Below, piece after piece: positions 36,826 through 46,224 of a stretch of 64,000 bases of DNA; positions within the stretch are counted from its first letter, which is position 1, and the number at the start of each line of letters is the position of its first letter. Origin of the DNA: Lysobacteraceae bacterium NML91-0213 (lineage in GTDB: Bacteria > Pseudomonadota > Gammaproteobacteria > Xanthomonadales > Xanthomonadaceae); the NCBI GenBank assembly GCA_002798175.1, contig NWQL01000006.1, positions 107,752-171,751 of the forward strand, written 5' to 3'. The notes beneath the pieces were generated by a model, which had not been told where the DNA came from, ran no database searches, and worked only from the letters and a program-made list of their open reading frames with translations. The translations under genes were made by a program, and so were the position numbers.

Positions 36826-38121
36826 TCAGGCGAAGGTGGTCAGCACGCCGGCGATGGTGGCGGTCATCATCGTGGCGATGGTGCCGCCCAGCACCGCGCG
36901 CAGGCCGAAGCGGGCGAGGTCCTGGCGACGGTCGGGCGCCAACCCGCCGATGCCGCCGATCTGGATCGCGATCGAACTGAAATTGGCGAAGCCGCACAGC
37001 GCATAGGTCGCGATCAGCCGGCCCTGTTCGCTCAGCACCACGCCCTCGACCCGGCCGTTGACGATATCGGCCAGCTGCAGGTAGGCGACGAACTCGTTGA
37101 TCACCACCTTCTGGCCGATCAGCGAGCCGACCACGCCGGCATCCGCCCAGGGCACGCCGATCACCCAGGCGATCGGCGCCAGCACGAAGCCGAAGATGGT
37201 GGCGAGATCGAGTGGGCGGCCCAGGGTTTCCTGCAGGCCGGTGATCTCGCCGATCCAGGTCAGCGGCGCGTTGATCATCGCAATCAGCGCGATGAAGGCC
37301 AGCAGCATCGCACCGATGTTGAGCGCCAGGCGCAGGCCGTCGCCGGCACCTGCGGCGGCGGCGTCGATGATGTTGCTGGTGGTCTTCTCGACCTCCATCT
37401 TCACCGTGCCGCGGGTCAGCGGCTCGCCGGTCTCGGGAATCAGGATCTTGGCGATCACCAGCGTGGCTGGCGCGGCCATGATCGAGGCGGCCAGCAGGTG
37501 CTTGGCGTAGAAGGCCTGCTCGACCGGATCGCCGCCGCCCAGCATGCCCACGTAGGCCGCCAGCACGCCGCCGGCGATATGCGCCATGCCGCCGATCATC
37601 ATCGTGATCAGCTCCGACTCGGTCATCCGCGAGATGTACGGGCGCACGGTGAGCGGCGCCTCGGTCTGGCCGATGAACACGCTGGCACACACGCTGGTGG
37701 TCTCGGCGCCCGACACCCGCATCACTTTGGTGATCGCCAGCGCCATGACCCGCACCACCGCCTGCATCACGCCCAGGTGGTAGAGCACCGCCATCAGCGA
37801 GGCGAAGAAGATGATCGTCGGCAACACCTGGAAGGCGAAGATGAACCCGTAGGTGTTCACGTCCATCAGGTTGCCGAAGATGAAGCTCGAACCCGCGTTG
37901 ACGAAGCCCAGGATCCGCACGAATCCGTGGCCCAGCCAGTCGAACACCTCGCGGCCGCCGGGAACCAGCAGCACCAGCGCGGCGAAGGCGATCTGCAACG
38001 CGACGCCGGTGGCGACCAGCACCCAGTCGACCCGTCGCCTGTTGTTGGAGAACAGCCAGACGATGCCGAGGAGCACCACCAGTCCGAACAGGCCGAATCC
38101 GACCCGTGCCAGTACTTCCAT
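36826..38121 (-). CDS. nupC: Concentrative nucleoside transporter (CNT/NupC family)
   Basis: 431 residues with about ten hydrophobic segments. The CNT core motifs are clear: IFGNLMDVNTYGFIFAFQVLP, VFIGQTEAPLTVRPYI, ELITMMIGGMAHIAGGVLAAY and LYALCGFANF-like YALCGFANFSSIAIQIGG. Such transporters use a proton or sodium gradient to import nucleosides. Gap of 7 bp to rbsK strongly suggests a salvage operon. The member is closest in layout to NupX/vcCNT types, and cation specificity cannot be read directly. Confidence 0.93.
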   Translation of the reverse strand: MEVLARVGFGLFGLVVLLGIVWLFSNNRRRVDWVLVATGVALQIAFAALVLLVPGGREVFDWLGHGFVRILGFVNAGSSFIFGNLMDVNTYGFIFAFQVLPTIIFFASLMAVLYHLGVMQAVVRVMALAITKVMRVSGAETTSVCASVFIGQTEAPLTVRPYISRMTESELITMMIGGMAHIAGGVLAAYVGMLGGGDPVEQAFYAKHLLAASIMAAPATLVIAKILIPETGEPLTRGTVKMEVEKTTSNIIDAAAAGAGDGLRLALNIGAMLLAFIALIAMINAPLTWIGEITGLQETLGRPLDLATIFGFVLAPIAWVIGVPWADAGVVGSLIGQKVVINEFVAYLQLADIVNGRVEGVVLSEQGRLIATYALCGFANFSSIAIQIGGIGGLAPDRRQDLARFGLRAVLGGTIATMMTATIAGVLTTFA

Positions 38122-38220
38122 CGATTGCCCCAGGGCGCCAGCAGACCGCGCAGGTTAGGGGAGGCGGCCGGTGGGGGCAATATCACGGAATCTTCACAAT
38201 CCCGCCGGGCGCGCATTCAT

Positions 38221-39348
38221 TCAGCAGTCGCGGGCCCACACGCGGTCGCCACCGTCGCGTTTGGCCTGCTTGAGGCGGCGGTCCGCGGTGCCGAGCAGGG
38301 CGGAGGTGTCGGCGCCGTCCTGCGGCCAGGCGGCCAGCCCGGCGCTGAAGCGCAGGGTGACGCCGTCGCGTCCGCGCCCGGGCTGGAATGCCTGCTCGGC
38401 AAGCACGCGGCGGTGCCGGTCCAGGCGCTCCCAGGCGCTGCCGATCGGACTGCGCAGCAGCAGCACGAATTCCTGCCCGCCGATGCGCGCGGCGTGCTCG
38501 CCTTCCCCGAGCAGTGCCGAGAGCCCGGCGGCGAAATGGCGCAGCGCGCGATCGCCGGCCGGGTGCCCGCCCGCCTCGTTGATACGGCGGAAGCCGTCGA
38601 GGTCGAGCAGGGCCACGCTGAGGCTGCGGCCACTGGCGCGCGCATCGGCGGCGTCGCGCGGGAGGTGCTGCAGCAGCCACGCGCGGTTGGGCAGGCCGGT
38701 GAGCACGTCGTGACCGGCTGCGGTGATCAGCTGCTGGATGCGCCGCACGACCACCGCGGTGATCGCGGTGATGATCCCCAGCAGCACCAGCCGCTGCGCC
38801 AGGGTGCCCGCCGACACCACGCCATAGGCATACGAGGCCGGCAACGCATCGCCGGGGGCCTTCGCGGTGATCAGCCACCACAGCAGCATGTACTGGCCGA
38901 TGGCCAGCGCACCGGTGTAGAGCGCCAAGCGCACGTCGTTGCGCAGCGCGGTCAGCACGATGGCCACCGCGTAGAAACACCACACCACCATGCTGTTGAG
39001 GCCGGCGGCGGGATCGTCGCGGGCCAGCATCAGCAGCACCAGCGAGGTCACGCTGACGTCGTGGGTCGCGGTGGCCAGCGGCAGCCAGTGCACCCGGCGG
39101 CGGGCGAGCGCCAGCCACAGCTGCGCACTTGCATTGATGACGACCGCCGCGCCCAGCCCGATCGCCACCTCGCGGCCATCGCCGTCGAGCGCGGCCAGCA
39201 GCGGCAGCGACAGCACCAGCAGCGACAGCAGCGCACGAACGCGTGCGGTCAGCAGCTCGCCATCGGCGCCGGTGTCGAGCAGCAATGCATCCGGGCGGGC
39301 GAACAACCCCGGCATCCGCCAGCGTCCGGCTTTCGATGCGTCGCCCAT
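38221..39348 (-). CDS. Membrane GGDEF-domain protein with degenerate GGQEF signature
   Basis: 375 residues from ATG 39348; the longer open frame upstream is not family-like. About six hydrophobic segments between 33 and 205 resemble a MASE-type membrane sensor. The GGDEF domain begins with HDVLTGLPNRAWLLQH near 211 and LLDLDGFRRINEAGGH; the signature is GGQEF near 295 (IGGQEFVLLL) instead of GG(D/E)EF, and no RxxD inhibitory site is visible upstream. The substituted residue normally binds metal for catalysis, so it is probably not an active diguanylate cyclase and may bind GTP or act as a receptor. Monocistronic, 98 bp from nupC. Confidence 0.85.
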   Translation of the reverse strand: MGDASKAGRWRMPGLFARPDALLLDTGADGELLTARVRALLSLLVLSLPLLAALDGDGREVAIGLGAAVVINASAQLWLALARRRVHWLPLATATHDVSVTSLVLLMLARDDPAAGLNSMVVWCFYAVAIVLTALRNDVRLALYTGALAIGQYMLLWWLITAKAPGDALPASYAYGVVSAGTLAQRLVLLGIITAITAVVVRRIQQLITAAGHDVLTGLPNRAWLLQHLPRDAADARASGRSLSVALLDLDGFRRINEAGGHPAGDRALRHFAAGLSALLGEGEHAARIGGQEFVLLLRSPIGSAWERLDRHRRVLAEQAFQPGRGRDGVTLRFSAGLAAWPQDGADTSALLGTADRRLKQAKRDGGDRVWARDC

Positions 39349-39408
39349 GGCCTCCCCGCGGTCGCGGCCCGGCGCCGAGCATAGCGCCGGCCCGCACCCG
39401 GGGCTCGC

Positions 39409-39414
39409 TACACT
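39409..39414 (+). promoter_or_regulatory. Candidate -10 box for the aldo/keto reductase gene
   Basis: TACACT in GCTCGCTACACTGGAGCGC, 25 nt before the ATG; it lies in the gap between the divergent GGDEF gene and this one. Confidence 0.4.
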
Positions 39415-39439
39415 GGAGCGCCAATCCCGGAGCGCCGCC

Positions 39440-40411
39440 ATGCAGTACCGCCGACTCGGCCAGTCCGGCCTGCAGCTGTCCGCGCTGTCGTTCGGTGCGT
39501 GGGCCACGTTCGGCGGCCGCGTCGGCCGGGGCGAGGCCCGCGAGCTGGTTGCCGCCGCCTGGGACCACGGCATCAACTTCTTCGACAATGCCGAGGGCTA
39601 CGCACACGGCGATGCCGAGCGGATCATGGGCGACGTCATCGCCGACCTGCGGCTCCCGCGCGACGGCTACTGCGTTTCCAGCAAGGTCTATTTCGGCTCC
39701 ACCGCCGATCCACGCCCGACCCAGCGCGGGCTGTCGCGCAAGCACGTGCACGACGCCTGCCACGCCGCGTTGCGGCGGCTGCGGGTCGACTACCTCGACC
39801 TGTTCTTCTGCCACCGCCCGGACCCGGACACGCCGGTGGCCGAAACGGTCTGGGCGATGGACACGCTGATCCGCCAGGGCAAGGTGCTGTACTGGGGTAC
39901 ATCGGAATGGCCGGCGGAGCGGGTGATGGAAGCGGCCGACCTTGCGCGCCGGCACCGGCTGCATCCGCCCACGATGGAACAGCCCGAATACAACCTGCTG
40001 CACCGCCGGCGGGTGGAGCTGGAATACGCCCCGCTCTACGGCGAGCTCGGCCTGGGCGCCACGGTGTGGTCGCCGCTGGGCTCGGGCCTGCTGACCGGCA
40101 AGTACAACGACGGCATCGGCGATGACAGCCGCCTCGGCCAGCCGGCCTACGCCTGGCTGCGCGAGCTGCTGCTGCAGGACCCGACACGGCTGGAGCGCGC
40201 GCGCGCCTTTACCGCGCTGGCCGCGGAGCTGGGCGTGGCGCCGGCGCCGCTGGCGATCGCCTGGTGCCTGCGCAACCCGCACGTGTCCACGGTGCTGACC
40301 GGCGCCAGCCGGGTGCCCCAGCTGCTGGAGAACCTGCAGGCGCTGGAACTGCTCGAACGCTTCGAGCCGTCGGTGTGGCGGCGGATCGAAACCGTCACCC
40401 GGGAGCGGTAG
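39440..40411 (+). CDS. Aldo/keto reductase (Kv-beta-like)
   Basis: 323 residues. The family tetrad can be followed: Asp/Tyr in NFFDNAEGYAHGDAE, Lys in CVSSKVYFG and His in LDLFFCHRPDPDTP; NADP-binding YWGTSEWPAERV and EQPEYNLLHR are typical of the potassium-channel beta-subunit branch of AKRs. It reduces aldehydes or ketones with NADPH; substrate unknown. It has a typical ATG with a weak ribosome-binding site. It is followed 102 bp later by hemP. Confidence 0.9.
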   Translation: MQYRRLGQSGLQLSALSFGAWATFGGRVGRGEARELVAAAWDHGINFFDNAEGYAHGDAERIMGDVIADLRLPRDGYCVSSKVYFGSTADPRPTQRGLSRKHVHDACHAALRRLRVDYLDLFFCHRPDPDTPVAETVWAMDTLIRQGKVLYWGTSEWPAERVMEAADLARRHRLHPPTMEQPEYNLLHRRRVELEYAPLYGELGLGATVWSPLGSGLLTGKYNDGIGDDSRLGQPAYAWLRELLLQDPTRLERARAFTALAAELGVAPAPLAIAWCLRNPHVSTVLTGASRVPQLLENLQALELLERFEPSVWRRIETVTRER

Positions 40412-40457
40412 CGGCAGGCGCCGGGCGCCGCTGGTCGGGCCATCGCGGCTGCGCCCC

Positions 40458-40486
40458 TTGACTGGTTAATGAGAATCATTACTGTT
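40458..40486 (+). promoter_or_regulatory. hemP promoter with overlapping Fur box
   Basis: TTGACT at 40458-40463 and TACTGT at 40480-40485 form a sigma70-like promoter with a 16-nt spacer. GTTAATGAGAATCATTACT at 40465-40483 matches 15 of 19 bases of the Fur consensus GATAATGATAATCATTATC and covers the spacer, so iron-bound Fur would block the promoter. This also rules out the ATG at 40469 as a start. Confidence 0.85.
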
Positions 40487-40513
40487 GCGGGGTCCTTCCC
40501 CCGAGGCAGCAGA

Positions 40514-40717
40514 ATGTCGCTCGATCGCTCGCACGACCCTCTCCACGCCGAACCGTCCTCCAGCCACGCGGCCGCCTGCAGCCCGGCGCAGGGCACGCAG
40601 GTGCTTCTCGACAGCGCCGGCCTGCTCGCCGGGCAGCGCGAAATCTGCATCCGCCACGGCAACGAGCTCTACCGCCTGCGCCACACCCGCAACGACAAGC
40701 TGATCCTCACCAAGTAG
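40514..40717 (+). CDS. hemP: Hemin uptake protein HemP
   Basis: 67 residues from ATG 40514. The conserved C-terminal HemP/HmuP motif is present: LLAGQREICIRHGNELYRLRHT followed by the ending KLILTK, which is near-invariant. HemP is a small regulator or accessory of heme and siderophore uptake. Under Fur control, as shown by the box just upstream. No heme receptor or TonB gene is adjacent in this window, so it is a stand-alone gene here, which differs from the usual heme cluster. Confidence 0.9.
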   Translation: MSLDRSHDPLHAEPSSSHAAACSPAQGTQVLLDSAGLLAGQREICIRHGNELYRLRHTRNDKLILTK

Positions 40718-40718
40718 C

Positions 40719-41753
40719 TCAGCCGGCAACCGGCGGCGCCGGCGGGGCCTTCGGCGGGGCCGGCGCACGCGGTGGTGCCGGCGGCGCTGGTGGTGCCACC
40801 AGGCGCAGCGAACGTTGTGCGGGGACCGTCACCTGCGCCGTGCCGCTCCTGCGGTCGCGCAGGTAGCCGATCGCCACGCGCTCGCCTTCGTCGCGGCCGC
40901 GCAGGCGTCGCATCACGTCGCGCGGCGTGGCCACGGCTTCGCCATCGACGCGCTGGATCACGTCACCCGCGCGCAGGCCGTCGATGCTGCCGGTGGACAG
41001 CACCAGCACGCCGCGATCGGTGCCGAAATAGCGCCCCAGGTCGGCATCCAGCGCCGCGAGGTTGAGCCCGCTCCAGCGCACCGCCGACAGCAGTCGCGGG
41101 GTGCCGCAGGCACGCCCTTCGCAATCGGCATCCAGGCCTGCCGCCGCGAGCGCGCGCTCGACTTCCTCGCCGATGCCACTGGTGGCGATGCGCACCTGTT
41201 CGCCGATGCGTTGCATATCCACCCCGTCGAGCCCTTCGCGCACGCCTTCCAGCGTGCGTGCCAGTTCGTCGCCCGACAGCATCGCCACCCCGGTGCCCGG
41301 GCGTGGCGTGATGTCGACCGACGTACGCCGGCCTGCGCGTTCGTAGTCCACCCGCACCGGTGTTCCGCCGGCGAGCCCGCGCAGCAGGCCGCGCGCGTTG
41401 TCCAGGCGCAGCTCGCCATCCCGGCCGAGGATGGGGCTGCCGGCGATGGCAACGACGCGGTCGCCGCTGCGCAGGCCGGCGTCGTCGGCCGCGCTGCCCG
41501 GAGTGACCGCGGCGATGCGCACGCCTGCATCGGAGTCGGGTGCCAGTACCACGCCCAGCACCGGCCGGGTGTGCCTGCGCGCGACGTGCACCGCGCGATC
41601 GGCCGACAGCGCGGCAACCCGGGCCGCCGCGCGTTGCAGGTCTGCGCGCGCCTGTTCGAGCGTGCGGTTGTCGGTGTCCTGTGCGCTGGCGGCACCGGCG
41701 GCCAGCGCGACGGCGAGCGCGAGCATGGCGAGGGCAGGGGGGCGGCGGATCAT
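40719..41753 (-). CDS. Secreted PDZ-domain protein, third gene of an ECF sigma operon
   Basis: 344 residues. Signal peptide at 1-24 (cleaved after ASA). A coiled stretch at 30-55 precedes PDZ domain 1 (about 65-150: GVVLAPDSDAGVRIAAVTPGS, AGLRSGDRVVAIAG) and PDZ domain 2 (about 240-325: GVLVLSTGSIDGLRAGDVI). No DegP-like Ser-protease domain is present, so it would bind rather than cut substrates, probably in the periplasm. The C-terminus is Pro/Ala-rich. It lies 33 bp downstream of the anti-sigma-like gene, suggesting a role in an envelope-stress response, an inference from context. Confidence 0.75.
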   Translation of the reverse strand: MIRRPPALAMLALAVALAAGAASAQDTDNRTLEQARADLQRAAARVAALSADRAVHVARRHTRPVLGVVLAPDSDAGVRIAAVTPGSAADDAGLRSGDRVVAIAGSPILGRDGELRLDNARGLLRGLAGGTPVRVDYERAGRRTSVDITPRPGTGVAMLSGDELARTLEGVREGLDGVDMQRIGEQVRIATSGIGEEVERALAAAGLDADCEGRACGTPRLLSAVRWSGLNLAALDADLGRYFGTDRGVLVLSTGSIDGLRAGDVIQRVDGEAVATPRDVMRRLRGRDEGERVAIGYLRDRRSGTAQVTVPAQRSLRLVAPPAPPAPPRAPAPPKAPPAPPVAG

Positions 41754-41786
41754 GGTGGTCTCCGGAATTCGATGGATGGGGACGGG

Positions 41787-42314
41787 TCAGTCGATCTGGA
41801 CCAGCGCGGTGTCGAAGCGCGAGCCCTGCGCGGCAAGCCACGAGCGCTCACCTTCGAACTGCACCAGCGCATGCAGGGTGTCGACTCGCGATTGCCACAG
41901 CGCTTCGCGCGCGTCGGCATCGAGCGTCGGGTCGCGCAGGCGCTCGTCGATGGAGGCCAGGCGCAACTCCAGCTCGCCCGACATCAGCGCCGCGGTGCCA
42001 CTGGCCACGCGGTCATCGGCCAGCAGCGGCAGCAGCGCCTCGAGGCGTGCGGATTCGTCCTGCAGTCCAGCGACCCGTGTCTGCTCGCCGGATATCGGCA
42101 CGTCAGCGTCGGGCGACAGCCAGCGCACCGGCAGGGCCACCGCCAGCAGCAGCGACGCGGCGAGCGCGGTCCATACCGGCCAGCGACGCGGACGCGACGC
42201 CTGTGGCAGCCGCTCGGTAAGGGCCTCCCAGCCTCCCGCCGGCGGGGTGGCCAGCGGCAGGCGGGAAAACGCCTCCTGCCAGGTGGCGGGCGGCGACGTG
42301 CGGGGATCGGTCAT
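41787..42314 (-). CDS. Putative membrane anti-sigma factor
   Basis: 175 residues from ATG 42314. A single membrane segment at about 45-61 separates a short cytoplasmic N-terminus from a ~110-residue helical periplasmic domain. The N-terminus contains no zinc-binding HxxxCxxC motif, so it is not a classic ZAS-type anti-sigma. Its start overlaps the ECF sigma stop by 4 bp (ATGA), the usual layout for sigma/anti-sigma pairs. The name rests on context and topology rather than on a recognised family. Confidence 0.6.
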   Translation of the reverse strand: MTDPRTSPPATWQEAFSRLPLATPPAGGWEALTERLPQASRPRRWPVWTALAASLLLAVALPVRWLSPDADVPISGEQTRVAGLQDESARLEALLPLLADDRVASGTAALMSGELELRLASIDERLRDPTLDADAREALWQSRVDTLHALVQFEGERSWLAAQGSRFDTALVQID

Positions 42315-42949
42315 GGCAACGCTCCGGTACGGATCGGGGTGTCCAGCAGTTCGCGCAGGCGGCGGGTGCCGCGCGCGACCTGCGACTTGGAGAAGCTCGG
42401 CGTGCGTTCCATCAGCGCGCCGATCTCCTCGTGGGTGAAGCCTTCGGCGTGGTACAGCCACAGCACGCTGCGGGTGACCACCGGCAGCCCGGCCAACGCC
42501 CGCTGCAGGCTCGCGGCATCGGCGGCCGCGCTCGGCGGTGGGGTATCGCCGGCAAGCTCGTATCCGTCGACATCCAGGTGGCCGTCGAAACGACGCCCGC
42601 GGCGCAGGCGCATCAGCGACTCGTTGACCGCGATCTGCCGCAGCCAGCCCCAGAACGGGCTGGCCCCGCGGAAGTCGCCGATGCGGTCGATCATCTTCAG
42701 CATCGTGTCCTGCAGCACGTCGGCCGCGGCGTCGCGATCGCCGCAGATGCGCAGCGCCAGCGTGAACGTGGGCCGTTCGAACCAGCGATACAGCTGCTCG
42801 AACGCCGCCCGTTCGCCGGCGCGCGCGCGCTGCAGCAATGCGCCCGGCACGTCGATCGCGAAACCCGACGCCGACACCGGCGCGACCGCTGGCGGTCCCG
42901 GGGCGGGCGGCGTATCCGCGGCCTGCAGTGAGTGCATGGTCAGTGGCAT
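42311..42949 (-). CDS. ECF-type RNA polymerase sigma factor
   Basis: 212 residues from ATG 42949; ATG 42937 is an alternative, and the frame runs further up to 43036 into the next gene's promoter region. Region 2 is seen in FEQLYRWFERPTFTLALRI, DAAADVLQDTMLKMIDRIGDFRG and PFWGWLRQIAVNESLMRLRR; region 4 in LPVVTRSVLWLYHAEGFTHEEIGALM. It should direct transcription of its own operon and of envelope genes; the target promoter is not determined. Overlaps the anti-sigma-like gene by ATGA. The ATG at 42949 is 107 nt from the divergent SPFH gene start. Confidence 0.88.
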   Translation of the reverse strand: MPLTMHSLQAADTPPAPGPPAVAPVSASGFAIDVPGALLQRARAGERAAFEQLYRWFERPTFTLALRICGDRDAAADVLQDTMLKMIDRIGDFRGASPFWGWLRQIAVNESLMRLRRGRRFDGHLDVDGYELAGDTPPPSAAADAASLQRALAGLPVVTRSVLWLYHAEGFTHEEIGALMERTPSFSKSQVARGTRRLRELLDTPIRTGALP

Positions 42950-43015
42950 CGAAGGGTTAGATGCGACAGGCGCGGAAAGCGTCGCACCCGCAGGCGCCGG
43001 GTCACACCCGACCCC

Positions 43016-43021
43016 TATACT
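43016..43021 (+). promoter_or_regulatory. Candidate -10 box of the SPFH-NfeD operon
   Basis: TATACT in CCCCTATACTCCG, 35 nt before the ATG; no convincing -35 box. Confidence 0.4.
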
Positions 43022-43056
43022 CCGTCCGGGGAACAATCACATCGAGGGAGATATCC

Positions 43057-44019
43057 ATGGGGGCGACCGGTTTTCTCACCGCGGTCCTGTTGCTGGCCGG
43101 CATCATCGTGCTGTTCAAGACCGTGCGCATGGTGCCGCAGGGCTACGAGTGGACCGTCGAACGTTTCGGCAAGTACACCCACACGCTCGATCCGGGCCTG
43201 CACTTCCTGATCCCGGTGGTCTACGGCGTGGGCCGCAAGGTCAACATGATGGAGCAGGTGCTCGACGTGCCCAGCCAGGACGTCATCACCCGCGACAACG
43301 CGGTGGTGCGCGTGGACGGCGTGGTGTTCTTCCAGGTGCTCGACGCGGCCAAGGCGGCGTACGAGGTCGCGAACCTCGAAATCGCCACCATCGCGCTGGT
43401 GCAGACCAACATCCGCACCGTGATCGGCTCGATGGACCTGGACGAGTCGCTGTCCAACCGCGAGACCATCAACGCGCAGCTGCTCAACGTGGTCGACCAG
43501 GCCACTCATCCCTGGGGCATCAAGGTCACCCGCATCGAGATCCGCGACATCCAGCCGCCGCGTGACCTCATCGACTCGATGGCGCGGCAGATGAAGGCCG
43601 AGCGCGAACGTCGTGCGGTGATCCTGGAGGCGGAGGGCCATCGGCAGTCGGAGATCCTGCGCGCCGAGGGCGACAAGCAGGCGGCGATCCTGCAGGCCGA
43701 AGGCCAGCGCGAAGCCGCGTTCCGCGAGGCCGAGGCACGCGAGCGCCTCGCCGAGGCCGAGGCCAAGGCGACCCAGATGGTGTCGGATGCGATCGCCAAC
43801 GGCGACGTGCAGGCGATCAACTACTTCATCGCGCAGAAGTACGTCGAGGCGTTCCGCGAACTGGCGACCGCGCCGAACCAGAAGTTCGTGCTGATGCCGA
43901 TGGAAGCCAGCGGCGTGATCGGTTCGATCGGCGGCATCGCCGAACTCGCCCGCGAAGCCCTGGGCAAGCAGCAGGCGGGTGCGATGGCGCGCGGCGTGCA
44001 GACGCCGCGTGGGGGCTGA
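43057..44019 (+). CDS. SPFH/stomatin-family protein (QmcA/paraslipin-like)
   Basis: 320 residues. One N-terminal membrane segment (5-22), then the SPFH/band 7 domain: VPQGYEWTVERFGKYTHTLDPGLHFLIP, DVPSQDVITRDNAVV and RTVIGSMDLDESLSNRETIN. A long charged coiled coil follows (EAEGHRQSEILRAEGDKQAAI, ~185-250) and then the C-terminal LREL-like assembly segment. Such proteins form membrane microdomain scaffolds. The nfeD-type gene 4 bp downstream is the usual partner. The start with GGGAG is clear. Confidence 0.92.
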   Translation: MGATGFLTAVLLLAGIIVLFKTVRMVPQGYEWTVERFGKYTHTLDPGLHFLIPVVYGVGRKVNMMEQVLDVPSQDVITRDNAVVRVDGVVFFQVLDAAKAAYEVANLEIATIALVQTNIRTVIGSMDLDESLSNRETINAQLLNVVDQATHPWGIKVTRIEIRDIQPPRDLIDSMARQMKAERERRAVILEAEGHRQSEILRAEGDKQAAILQAEGQREAAFREAEARERLAEAEAKATQMVSDAIANGDVQAINYFIAQKYVEAFRELATAPNQKFVLMPMEASGVIGSIGGIAELAREALGKQQAGAMARGVQTPRGG

Positions 44020-44023
44020 GGCC

Positions 44024-44473
44024 ATGCGCTGGGAAGTGGTGGCCTGGGCCGCGATCGCGCTGGTGCTGTTCGCGGCGGAAGCGCTGGCACCGGGCGCCTT
44101 CATGCTCTGGATGGGCTTCGCCGCGGTGGCGGTGTTCCTGGGCGTGCTGCTGGTGCCGGGCATCGGCCTGCTGTGGCAGGTGGTTGCCTTCGTGGTGCTG
44201 AGCTTCGTGTCGATCCAGGTCTATCGCACCTGGTTCCGTGGCCGTGGCCGCGTCAGCGACCGGCCCACGCTCAACCGGCGTGCGGCACACCACCTGGGAC
44301 GGGTGGTGCCGGTGGAAACCGCGATCGTCGATGGGCGCGGACGCGTCAAGATCGGCGATGCGTTCTGGGTGGTCGCCGGGCCGGATCTTCCGGTCGGCAC
44401 GCCGGTGCGGGTGACCGGTACGGATGGTCTGGTGCTGCTGGTCGAACCCGCGGGCCACGACCACCACGGGTGA
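44024..44473 (+). CDS. NfeD-family protein
   Basis: 149 residues. Three to four hydrophobic segments in the first ~75 residues are followed by the soluble NfeD OB-fold domain (HLGRVVPVETAIVDGRGRVKIGDAFWVVAGPDLPVGTPVRV, ~90-130). The short form, as here, lacks the serine protease domain of long NfeD proteins. These accompany SPFH proteins and help them assemble in the membrane. Directly downstream of the SPFH gene (4 bp), surely one operon. Confidence 0.9.
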   Translation: MRWEVVAWAAIALVLFAAEALAPGAFMLWMGFAAVAVFLGVLLVPGIGLLWQVVAFVVLSFVSIQVYRTWFRGRGRVSDRPTLNRRAAHHLGRVVPVETAIVDGRGRVKIGDAFWVVAGPDLPVGTPVRVTGTDGLVLLVEPAGHDHHG

Positions 44474-44484
44474 ATGCTGGCGGA

Positions 44485-44519
44485 CGTGCCCCGGGATAGA
44501 CCAAAGGCCCCGGGGCACG
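44485..44519. terminator. Strong GC-rich hairpin after nfeD (no T tract)
   Basis: 11-bp perfect stem CGTGCCCCGGG (44485-44495) / CCCGGGGCACG (44509-44519) with a 13-nt loop. There is no T run after it, so it may be a Rho-dependent pause or RNA-stability element rather than a classic terminator. It sits between nfeD and the gcvT -10 (GATAAT at 44536-44541). Confidence 0.45.
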
Positions 44520-44569
44520 GTGGCAACCGGTCTGGGATAATCGGGCCCTTTCGCAGCAAAGGCGCCCCC

Positions 44570-45676
<1,107 letters not shown>

Positions 45677-45736
45677 CGCAGTACCTGCCAGCCCGCGTGC
45701 GACGCGAACGGCCTGCGCGTCGCGCGCCTCCCCGGC

Positions 45737-45742
45737 TACACT
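45737..45742 (+). promoter_or_regulatory. Candidate -10 box for gcvH
   Basis: TACACT in CGGCTACACTTGGCCGC, 37 nt upstream of the ATG; the gap to gcvT is 103 bp, so gcvH may have its own promoter besides read-through. Confidence 0.4.
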
Positions 45743-45779
45743 TGGCCGCACCTCACCACCCCCCGATTCGGAGCCCGAC

Positions 45780-46172
45780 ATGAGCGAGATTCCCGGCGAC
45801 CTGAAATTCCTCAAATCCCACGAATGGGCCCGCGTTGAGGGCGACGGCCGGGTCACGGTCGGTATCTCCGACCATGCCCAGGGCCTGCTGGGCGATCTCG
45901 TCTATGTGGACCTGCCCAATGTCGGCGACCGCGTCGAGGCGGGCACCGGTGCCGCCGTGGTCGAGTCGGTCAAGGCCGCGTCGGATGTCTATTCGCCGGT
46001 CACCGGCACCGTGGTCGCGGTGAACTCCGATCTTGCCGACAAGCCGGAGACGATCAATGAGGACGCGTTCGGCGAAGGCTGGATTTTCGCGGTGGAGATC
46101 GAGGACAGCGAGCAGCTCAACGACCTGCTCGATCCGGACGACTATGCGTCGCTGCTCGACGAAGCCGACTGA
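45780..46172 (+). CDS. gcvH: Glycine cleavage system H protein
   Basis: 130 residues. The lipoylated lysine is Lys65 in [33 protein letters not shown] at the N-terminus and [19 protein letters not shown] near the end are characteristic. The lipoamide arm shuttles the aminomethyl group from P to T protein. Gene pair gcvT-gcvH; the dehydrogenase P component must lie elsewhere. A rho-independent terminator follows at 46200-46224. Confidence 0.97.
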   Translation: MSEIPGDLKFLKSHEWARVEGDGRVTVGISDHAQGLLGDLVYVDLPNVGDRVEAGTGAAVVESVKAASDVYSPVTGTVVAVNSDLADKPETINEDAFGEGWIFAVEIEDSEQLNDLLDPDDYASLLDEAD

Positions 46173-46199
46173 CTTCCGGCTCCCACGCGTTGATCGAAG

Positions 46200-46224
46200 C
46201 GCCGCCCACGAGGCGGCGTTTTCG
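46200..46224 (+). terminator. Rho-independent terminator after gcvH
   Basis: 7-bp stem CGCCGCC (46200-46206) / GGCGGCG (46212-46218) with loop CACGA, followed by TTTTCGTT. Confidence 0.8.

Noticed and set aside
36526-39384. 952-codon open frame on plus across rbsK, nupC and the GGDEF gene
   Set aside because: It is antisense to three well-supported genes; its His/Gln/Gly-rich sequence is typical of GC-rich shadow frames.
40469-40513. Upstream ATG giving HemP 15 extra residues
   Set aside because: It lies inside the Fur box and promoter; 40514 fits the family.
40815-43565. 916-codon open frame on plus
   Set aside because: Antisense to the ECF sigma, anti-sigma and PDZ genes; no motif.
44474-44569. 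Glycine riboswitch ahead of gcvT
   Set aside because: Only 96 nt with one GC hairpin; the tandem glycine aptamer is absent.
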